Assembly: GCA_007117525.1 (NCBI GenBank)
Contig: SKGJ01000342.1
Location: 1-10,868, forward strand
Source: Alkalimonas sp.
GTDB taxonomy: Bacteria > Pseudomonadota > Gammaproteobacteria > Enterobacterales > Alteromonadaceae
Length of the DNA: 10,868 nucleotides
Reading direction: 5' to 3'
In this document: positions 6,749 through 10,868 of the stretch, piece by piece
Layout of the letters: every line of letters begins with the position of its first letter
Numbering within the stretch: the stretch's first letter is position 1
Made by a program: the position numbers and the translations under genes
The notes under the pieces: generated by a model
The model's input: only the letters and a program-made list of their open reading frames with translations
What the model was told of the DNA's origin: nothing
Databases searched by the model: none

Positions 6749-7430
6749 GGCTGGGCTCCTTGTTGGGTTGCTGCTGTTTCAGTGCCGTTAATGCCTGCTC
6801 AATGGCTTCCTGTTGCTCCAGATCGCGGAACTGTTGTTTGACACTGGCCGCCGTATCGGAGCCTCGCCCCAGATCCATCGCTTCCAACTGCGCTTCCAGA
6901 TCATCGACTTTTTGCTCATAACGCTCAAACTTGTGCAGTGCATCGGTCACTTTGTGCTGATGCTGCTTGCTCTGTACATTCAGGCGCACTTCGGCGCAAT
7001 CCGCCCGGCGCGTCAGTTGCTGGTAGCGCTGCCGCGCTTCATCCAACTTGCTTTGCACCCGGCTGATATCGCCCTCCAGGTCATCCACCAGCTGTTGCTG
7101 CTGCGCCAACGCCTGCTGCAGCTTGCTTCGCTCTTGCTCTTCGCTCAAACGCTCTGCCAGCGCCGCACGGGCTAAATCTTCTTTATCGTGTGCCAGGGCG
7201 CGCTCGGCCTTTTGCTGCCAATCGGCAATGGCCACATCCAGCTGGCGAATCCGGCGCTGCAGCTGCTTGCGCTCGGCCAGATGACCAGCAGCCAGGGTGC
7301 GTAACTCCGCCAACGAGTCTTCCATTTGCTGCACCAGCAAACGCAGCATTTTCTCTGGCTGCTCGGCTTTATCCAGCAGGGCGTGCAGATTGGCATTGAT
7401 GATATCGGTAAAACGGTTCAGTGCATTCAT
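6741..7430 (-). CDS. pspA: PspA/IM30-family membrane-stress protein
   Basis: 229 residues, close to the ~222 of E. coli PspA. The N-terminal amphipathic helix region NRFTDIINANLHALLDKAEQPEKMLRLLVQQMEDSL (about 5-40) follows PspA strongly. A long coiled coil with RIRQLDVAIADWQQKAERAL (about 60-79) and DLARAALAERL follows. The C-terminal helix is KQQFRDLEQQEAIEQALTALK. Family members assemble into ESCRT-III-like rods or rings on the inner membrane and protect it when the proton gradient leaks; PspA also restrains the activator PspF. ATG 7430 is preferred over 7496: AAGGA lies 7 nt upstream, the length fits, and the sigma-54 promoter overlaps 7480-7495. No pspF, pspB or pspC is in the window. 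Confidence 0.92.
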   Translation of the reverse strand: MNALNRFTDIINANLHALLDKAEQPEKMLRLLVQQMEDSLAELRTLAAGHLAERKQLQRRIRQLDVAIADWQQKAERALAHDKEDLARAALAERLSEEQERSKLQQALAQQQQLVDDLEGDISRVQSKLDEARQRYQQLTRRADCAEVRLNVQSKQHQHKVTDALHKFERYEQKVDDLEAQLEAMDLGRGSDTAASVKQQFRDLEQQEAIEQALTALKQQQPNKEPSHA

Positions 7431-7479
7431 GGGATTTTCCTTTTTTTCTACCTGGAGTAAATGATGTCCCAATAGCATT

Positions 7480-7495
7480 TTCAAGAGCCGTGCCA
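7480..7495 (-). promoter_or_regulatory. Sigma-54 (-24/-12) promoter of pspA
   Basis: The minus strand reads TGGCACG-GCTC-TTGAA (7495-7480). The TGGCACG half is the exact -24 consensus, and the -12 half keeps TTG with the correct spacing, reading TTGAA in place of TTGCA. The predicted start of transcription is near 7470, giving a leader of about 40 nt that includes the pspA SD. Sigma-54/PspF control of pspA is established in enterobacteria, so motif and gene agree. Confidence 0.78.
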
Positions 7496-7592
7496 CATCT
7501 ACCGAAAATTACTTTTTCATTTTAAATCAACAACATTAAAGCCAGAAAGCTCATCTCTGGACCAGCCTTGCCACGAAGAGAAAAATAGGGGG

Positions 7593-7609
7593 TTGGTGAA
7601 TTTCACCAA
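7593..7609. promoter_or_regulatory. 17-bp perfect palindrome, candidate activator (PspF-type) site
   Basis: TTGGTGAATTTCACCAA is perfectly symmetric around one base, with 8-bp arms. Its centre is about 130 bp upstream of the predicted pspA transcription start. Sigma-54 activators bind palindromic enhancers at roughly this distance, so a PspF-type site is the simplest reading. A half-site-like TTAGTG follows at 7610-7615. The symmetry is visible; the identity of the binding protein is inference. Confidence 0.5.
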
Positions 7610-7624
7610 TTAGTGCGGATTTTA

Positions 7625-7654
7625 TGCAGGTGCCAATCCGCGTTGGCACCTGCA
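7625..7654. terminator. Perfect 12-bp hairpin after the chemoreceptor gene
   Basis: TGCAGGTGCCAA (7625-7636) and its exact inverse TTGGCACCTGCA (7643-7654) flank a 6-nt loop. It lies 7 bp past the chemoreceptor stop codon and separates that transcript from the pspA control region. There is no real U-tract on the minus strand (ATAAAATCC follows), so termination efficiency is uncertain. Confidence 0.6.
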
Positions 7655-7661
7655 AGCAGAG

Positions 7662-9272
7662 TTAAATTTTAAAACGCTTGCCATAAGCCAGCAGGTCTTG
7701 TGCCATCCGCTCCAGCTCGGTGGAAGTGGCATCCGCTTGCTGCGAACGGGCTTTGGTTTCTACTGTCAGGCTATTTACCTTCAGCAGATTTTGATCCATC
7801 TCCTGCACCACGGTGCTCTGCTGCTCGGTCGCACTGGCGATTTGCAATGTCATATCGGTGATGGAACTGACAGAGCTCATGATATCGGTCAGTGCACTGC
7901 CAGCTTGATCGGCCAGAGCGACACCGCCTTTGGCTTTCTCAACGCCCGTTTGCATGGTGGCCACCGCGGCACCGGAGCTTTGCTGCAGGCGGTCAATCAA
8001 GGTTTTAATTTCAGTCGTCGATTGCTGCGTTCTGGCCGCTAAGGTCCGTACTTCATCGGCCACCACCGCAAAGCCCCGACCTTGCTCGCCGGCGCGGGCG
8101 GCCTCGATGGCCGCATTCAATGCCAGCAAGTTGGTTTGCTCGGCAATCGCCTGAATCGTATCCAGGATCCCGCCGATGTTGGTGCTTTCCTGCTGCACCG
8201 TTGTAATGGTCCCTGACGCCTGCTCCACCTCGGCAGCGATGTCGCTGATGGCAGTAATCACACGCCGGACAATGGTTTGCCCTTGTTCAGCGTGTTGCTC
8301 TGAATCGTGCGTCGCTGTCGAGGTATTTTGTGCGTGCTTGGCGACCTCGGCAATGGTCGCCGCCATTTCATTCATGGCGGTTGCCAACTGATCGATTTCA
8401 GCGGCCTGGCGTTGCAAATCCTGATCGGTTTCGCTGGTAATCACCGCCACATGCGCGGCATGCTCGGCCACTTTGTTGGCATTACCGATTAAACCTGCCA
8501 TCAAATCATGCAGTTGCTGTTGCATTTCATTAAATGCCAGCGCCGCCATCCCCACTTCATCGGTACTGGCAACCTGCAAAGGCGCACCGGTTAAATCACC
8601 TCCGGCAATTTGCTGAGCACGGTTCTTCAGCGTTTTCATCGGCTCTGAAATCAAGCGGCGCAATAAGAAAATCAAAGCAATGGCAATAACAATCGTAAGT
8701 GCCATAGCCGTCCAGACCAACCCCATGGAGCGACGGTCGGAACGCTCCGCTTTGGCAATAATGGCATCACGCTCGGCTTGGAACAATTCAGCAACTTGTG
8801 TCAAATAACCGCGCATCTCACCCAAATGCTGCAAGGTTTGCTGCTGATAAATGCGAATTTGCTCTTGCGGGCTGGCTGCTACGATGGCTTTGGCAGAGGC
8901 ATGCAGCTCACGGTGCGGCCGATCCATCGCATCCAGGGCTCGCTTTAGTTCAGGACTTGCCGTGGTGTACGCTTCGGATGCGCGAAAGGCATCGTACCAG
9001 CGGCCAAAATTGCACTGGGTGGGCTCGAGCTGCCCACGAAAAGGTTGTTGCAGCAGCATGCTGCTGGCCAGCTCATTGGCCCAGTTCAGGTGATCAATTT
9101 CCCGCTGCATTTGCAAGATGGACAGTTCTCGCTTTTCAGCTGCGGCACTGCGGGCAGCATTCATGGTGTTTTGTGCCAGCTGCACGACCACGGCGACCAC
9201 TACCATCAGAACCGCCAGCAAGCCAAAACTCAGGGTTAATTTTTTTCCAACCGAGAACGCCTTTGTTGCCAT
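7662..9272 (-). CDS. Methyl-accepting chemotaxis protein with periplasmic CZB-type zinc-binding domain
   Basis: 536 residues. TM1 is at about 12-32, the periplasmic part at 33-183, TM2 at about 184-204, HAMP at about 205-258 and the signalling coiled coil at 259-536. The conserved hairpin tip ([20 protein letters not shown], 379-398) contacts CheA/CheW. The periplasmic part holds His61-x2-Trp64, Cys87-x-Phe-Gly90-x-Trp92 and His120-x3-His124. These match the published CZB motif in all residues and all spacings; in CZB domains the three His and one Cys hold zinc. Known CZB receptors respond to zinc or hypochlorous acid, but most have the domain in the cytoplasm. The start at 9272 rather than 9287 is set by GAGGTG 4 nt upstream. 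No CheW-binding pentapeptide for CheR is seen at the C-terminus. Confidence 0.93.
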   Translation of the reverse strand: MATKAFSVGKKLTLSFGLLAVLMVVVAVVVQLAQNTMNAARSAAAEKRELSILQMQREIDHLNWANELASSMLLQQPFRGQLEPTQCNFGRWYDAFRASEAYTTASPELKRALDAMDRPHRELHASAKAIVAASPQEQIRIYQQQTLQHLGEMRGYLTQVAELFQAERDAIIAKAERSDRRSMGLVWTAMALTIVIAIALIFLLRRLISEPMKTLKNRAQQIAGGDLTGAPLQVASTDEVGMAALAFNEMQQQLHDLMAGLIGNANKVAEHAAHVAVITSETDQDLQRQAAEIDQLATAMNEMAATIAEVAKHAQNTSTATHDSEQHAEQGQTIVRRVITAISDIAAEVEQASGTITTVQQESTNIGGILDTIQAIAEQTNLLALNAAIEAARAGEQGRGFAVVADEVRTLAARTQQSTTEIKTLIDRLQQSSGAAVATMQTGVEKAKGGVALADQAGSALTDIMSSVSSITDMTLQIASATEQQSTVVQEMDQNLLKVNSLTVETKARSQQADATSTELERMAQDLLAYGKRFKI

Positions 9273-9347
9273 GCCCACCTCGTACATTCGTTTTCACTTA
9301 AACAATGAGCATATCCTAAAAAACAAGACTATGCTTTGCGCCAGTGC

Positions 9348-9374
9348 AAAAAAAACGACCCAAAGGCCGTTTTT
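9348..9374 (-). terminator. Intrinsic terminator of the cydC-rhodanese-dsrE unit
   Basis: On the minus strand AAAACGGCC pairs with GGGTCGTTTT around a TTT loop (one bulged G and one G-U pair), and the 3' side runs into eight T residues (9355-9348). It lies 20 bp after the DsrE-like stop codon and before the chemoreceptor gene. This makes the chemoreceptor a separate transcript, so its promoter must lie within about 9273-9347, where I see only weak boxes. Confidence 0.75.
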
Positions 9375-9393
9375 CAAAACACCCCCCAAGCCG

Positions 9394-9807
9394 TTAAAAG
9401 CTAAAAACTTTTACCGCCGGATTCAGCATCTTTTCAGCAATCCGTGGCGGCTGCGCTGGCGTTACGCCATCGAGCAGCGCATCGGCGGTGGCCGGCTTGT
9501 TCGGTAAATACAGTGCACACACCTCAACACTGGCGCCGCCAGACATTAATTGCTGCAGCAACTGAGCTGGTGTGACTTCTCTTGGCTTTAACGTCGGGCT
9601 TTCATGGCCTTTGAGGGCCAAGTCGCCGGCCCCATCACACAGCAGTACCGAGACATTGGCACCTTGCTGTTGCATCTGGCCGGCCAGTACCATCGCCATG
9701 CCCTGGGTTTGCAAGGACGAGCTGGTCAGGTAGACAAAGACATCGTTATCGGCGTGAGCGGCTGTGCTGACAACAGCGGCACAAGCCAGGGTTTGCCATA
9801 GTTTCAT
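9394..9807 (-). CDS. Periplasmic DsrE-family protein
   Basis: 137 residues. MKLWQTLACAAVVSTAAHA is a Sec signal peptide cut near residue 19. The mature part follows the DsrE/TusD-like fold: VFVYLTSSSLQTQGMAMVLAGQMQQQG, then VSVLLCDGAGDLALKG with Cys57, then ASVEVCALYLPN with Cys97 at the position of the sulfur-carrying cysteine in DsrE-type proteins. Cytoplasmic relatives accept persulfide sulfur from other carriers; an exported version beside an exported rhodanese suggests a periplasmic sulfur carrier or a sulfane-sulfur binder. The start at 9807 has AAGGAG 8 nt upstream. It is the last gene of a minus-strand unit, 124 bp after the rhodanese gene, with repeat DNA between. Confidence 0.85.
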   Translation of the reverse strand: MKLWQTLACAAVVSTAAHADNDVFVYLTSSSLQTQGMAMVLAGQMQQQGANVSVLLCDGAGDLALKGHESPTLKPREVTPAQLLQQLMSGGASVEVCALYLPNKPATADALLDGVTPAQPPRIAEKMLNPAVKVFSF

Positions 9808-9931
9808 CGATCGTTCTCCTTCGTGGTTTTCATCGTAATTTGTATCGTAATTTGCATCGTAGTTTTCACAGCGGTTTGCGTAGTGGTTTGCAAGCAGTGG
9901 TTTGCAACCTGATGCGCTGTGTCGTTGTCAT
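9804..9931 (-). other. Two putative leader ORFs coupled between the rhodanese and dsrE-like genes
   Basis: Reading the minus strand, ATG 9931-9929 directly follows the rhodanese TAA and opens a 21-residue frame (MTTTQRIRLQ...) that stops at 9868-9866. GTG 9869-9867 shares GTGA with that stop and opens a second 21-residue frame (VKTTMQITIQ...). That frame's TGA (9806-9804) shares ATGA with the dsrE-like start. Neither has a good SD. The frames may be chance products of a 12-bp repeat, which keeps phase. Reported because the stop/start overlaps form an unbroken chain. Confidence 0.2.
9827..9914. repeat. Degenerate 12-bp tandem repeat (plus two 14-bp units) before the dsrE-like gene
   Basis: Five consecutive 12-bp units occupy 9827-9886: TTTTCATCGTAA, TTTGTATCGTAA, TTTGCATCGTAG, TTTTCACAGCGG and TTTGCGTAGTGG. 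Two related 14-bp units follow (TTTGCAAGCAGTGG, TTTGCAACCTGATG; 9887-9914). Similarity is highest next to the dsrE-like gene and decays away from it. On the minus strand the unit is close to YYACGATGCAAA, which also resembles the sequence around the gene's own start (CGATGAAA). It may have grown by slippage of the start region. Confidence 0.7.
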
Positions 9932-10543
9932 TTAATGCTGTGCCGTTTCGGATGTTGGGGCTGTCCAGGCGACATCCGCTGGCACCCGGTAGCTCCAGGG
10001 CAAACCGGAATTGCGCCAGCCATCCAGCGCCCGTACGCCTTTGGATGGTCCTTCTGGCAAGGTATTGCCTTCAAAGCCATCGGTCACCGACCAGACATTG
10101 TGGAAACCATAACCTGCCAGCCGGTCCACCGCCGGCGCACTGCGGGTCGCACCGCTGCGGCAGATGAGGATAATGGCATCGTCTTTTTGCACACCGAGTG
10201 CTTGCAAGCGGCTCAGTAACTGCTGATCAAACTGCGGGTTCGGCTGCATCGGCCAGCTTTGCTGATCCGAATTCAGCCGACTGGTATCGGTCAGCAACCA
10301 GGGCACATGAATTTTGGTTGGGGTGGCAAAACCGGTAAACTTTATTTCCACCGGATCGCGCACATCCACCAGCACCGCCTTCGGGTCTTGCTCCAGCATC
10401 GCATAGGCTTCTTTGGCCGTCACATAGAGCCCAAGACTGCTTTGACTGGGATCCTTGCTGCTGGCAACAGGGTTGCCAGTGGCTGCGAAAACCGCACCAC
10501 TCACTAAGCAAGCCAGCATGGCAAGGCTTTGAAAGAACATCAT
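9932..10543 (-). CDS. Periplasmic rhodanese-domain sulfurtransferase
   Basis: 203 residues. MMFFQSLAMLACLVSGAVFA is a signal peptide with likely cleavage near residue 20-21. A single rhodanese domain fills about 40-185: VTAKEAYAMLEQ, VLVDVRDPVEIKFTG (57-71) and the active-site loop CRSGATRS with Cys128. The last part has GYGFHNVWSVTDGFEGN and GWRNSGLPWSY (175-185). The catalytic Cys and the loop Arg are intact, so persulfide formation and sulfur transfer from a donor such as thiosulfate or a thiol persulfide is likely. Its start overlaps the CydC-like stop by ATGA, with GGAG 8 nt upstream; a second Met at residue 2 is a possible alternative. Coupling to a CydC-like gene ties it to thiol export. 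Confidence 0.9.
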   Translation of the reverse strand: MMFFQSLAMLACLVSGAVFAATGNPVASSKDPSQSSLGLYVTAKEAYAMLEQDPKAVLVDVRDPVEIKFTGFATPTKIHVPWLLTDTSRLNSDQQSWPMQPNPQFDQQLLSRLQALGVQKDDAIILICRSGATRSAPAVDRLAGYGFHNVWSVTDGFEGNTLPEGPSKGVRALDGWRNSGLPWSYRVPADVAWTAPTSETAQH

Positions 10544-10868
10544 GATATCGTCTCCTGCGTGGTTGTATCCAAATTTAAAGAAAGCTCTGGCCAGCCATCA
10601 GCCAAAAAATCTGGCCGGTGATGCAGCAGCAATAACACCAGGCGGCCTTGCATCCAGGGCTGGATGGCTTGCCAGATCCGTGCTGCCTGCGCCTGATCCA
10701 GGCCATAGAAAGGCTCATCCAGAATCACCAGGCGAGGTGAGCGTAGCAGCCAGCGCGCCAGGTTAATGCGCCGGGCCTGGCCGCCCGATACTTGCTGGCC
10801 ACTATCGCCCAACCAGGTATCCAGTTGCTTCGGCAGCGATTGTGCCCACTGATCCAACTCGACCTGGG
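10540..10868 (-). CDS. cydC: ABC exporter ATP-binding subunit, CydC-like, partial (C-terminal 108 residues)
   Basis: Only the end of the nucleotide-binding domain is in the window; the 5' part lies past the right edge. Visible are LDTWLGDSGQQVSGGQARRINLARWLL (ABC signature VSGGQ), Walker B LVILDEP followed by FYGLD (D-loop), and HHRPDF (H-loop). The pattern W(L)G-(x)2-G-(x)2-SGG-(x)2-RR with a GLD D-loop is typical of CydC. CydC with CydD exports cysteine and glutathione and is needed to assemble cytochrome bd in E. coli. It reads into the rhodanese gene with a 4-nt overlap. Other heterodimeric exporter ATPases cannot be excluded from this fragment alone. Confidence 0.72.
   Translation of the reverse strand, partial: QVELDQWAQSLPKQLDTWLGDSGQQVSGGQARRINLARWLLRSPRLVILDEPFYGLDQAQAARIWQAIQPWMQGRLVLLLLHHRPDFLADGWPELSLNLDTTTQETIS

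Noticed and set aside
9051..9066. Perfect 16-bp palindrome CAGCAGCATGCTGCTG
   Set aside because: It lies inside the chemoreceptor coding sequence and is explained by Leu/Gln/Ser-Met codon use (CTG, CAG, AGC); no sign of a site function.
9273..9347. Flagellar sigma-28 promoter for the chemoreceptor
   Set aside because: No TAAA-N15-GCCGATAA-like pair is visible; only weak sigma-70-like boxes (TTGTTT and TTTAAG) were found.
9118..9507. Plus-strand open frame of 129 residues across the chemoreceptor start and the terminator
   Set aside because: It runs antisense through two supported genes and a terminator and has no SD or domain pattern.
9827..9914. CRISPR array or integron-type repeat
   Set aside because: Units are 12-14 bp, directly abutting and degenerate, without spacers or neighbouring cas or integrase genes.

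Overview
The window looks like chromosomal DNA of a gammaproteobacterium. Coding density is high, GC is moderately high, Shine-Dalgarno sites are purine-rich, and the yheT-yheU pair occurs in its usual gammaproteobacterial order. Glutamine-rich proteins and a DUF6746-like periplasmic protein suggest an aquatic Alteromonadales/Chromatiales-type lineage (Rheinheimera/Alishewanella-like), but genus is inference. I see no insertion sequence, integrase, CRISPR array, tRNA or rRNA.

Layout from left to right. (1) 1-1848, minus strand: a SulP-family anion transporter with a STAS domain, overlapping by 4 nt an NTF2/SnoaL-like gene that runs off the left edge. (2) 2032-3880: a small ICMT/PEMT-type membrane methyltransferase (+), a DUF1569 DinB-fold protein with a Tat-like leader (-), and an orphan periplasmic solute-binding protein (+). 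(3) 3883-4455, minus: a small outer-membrane beta-barrel. (4) 4598-5826, plus: yheT (alpha/beta hydrolase) overlapping yheU by GTGA, closed by a perfect 29-bp palindrome. (5) 5863-7430, minus: a DUF6746-like secreted helical protein, then a two-gene unit of pspA and a small multi-spanning membrane protein. A good sigma-54 -24/-12 element lies before pspA and a 17-bp palindrome further upstream. (6) 7662-9272, minus: a methyl-accepting chemotaxis protein whose periplasmic domain matches the CZB zinc-binding motif. (7) 9394-10868, minus: the C-terminal end of a CydC-like ABC exporter subunit, a periplasmic rhodanese and a periplasmic DsrE-like protein, ending in a U-tract terminator.

The most coherent candidate for a little-described system is group 7. 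A CydDC-type thiol exporter is translationally coupled to an exported rhodanese, followed by an exported DsrE-like protein. This suggests sulfur or persulfide chemistry in the periplasm. The leader between the last two genes is a degenerate 12-bp tandem repeat that encodes two tiny, chain-overlapping reading frames. The pspA unit is a second point of interest: it keeps sigma-54-type control but has an unfamiliar membrane partner in place of PspB/PspC. All starts were chosen from visible Shine-Dalgarno sites, signal peptides and family length; no database search was possible.
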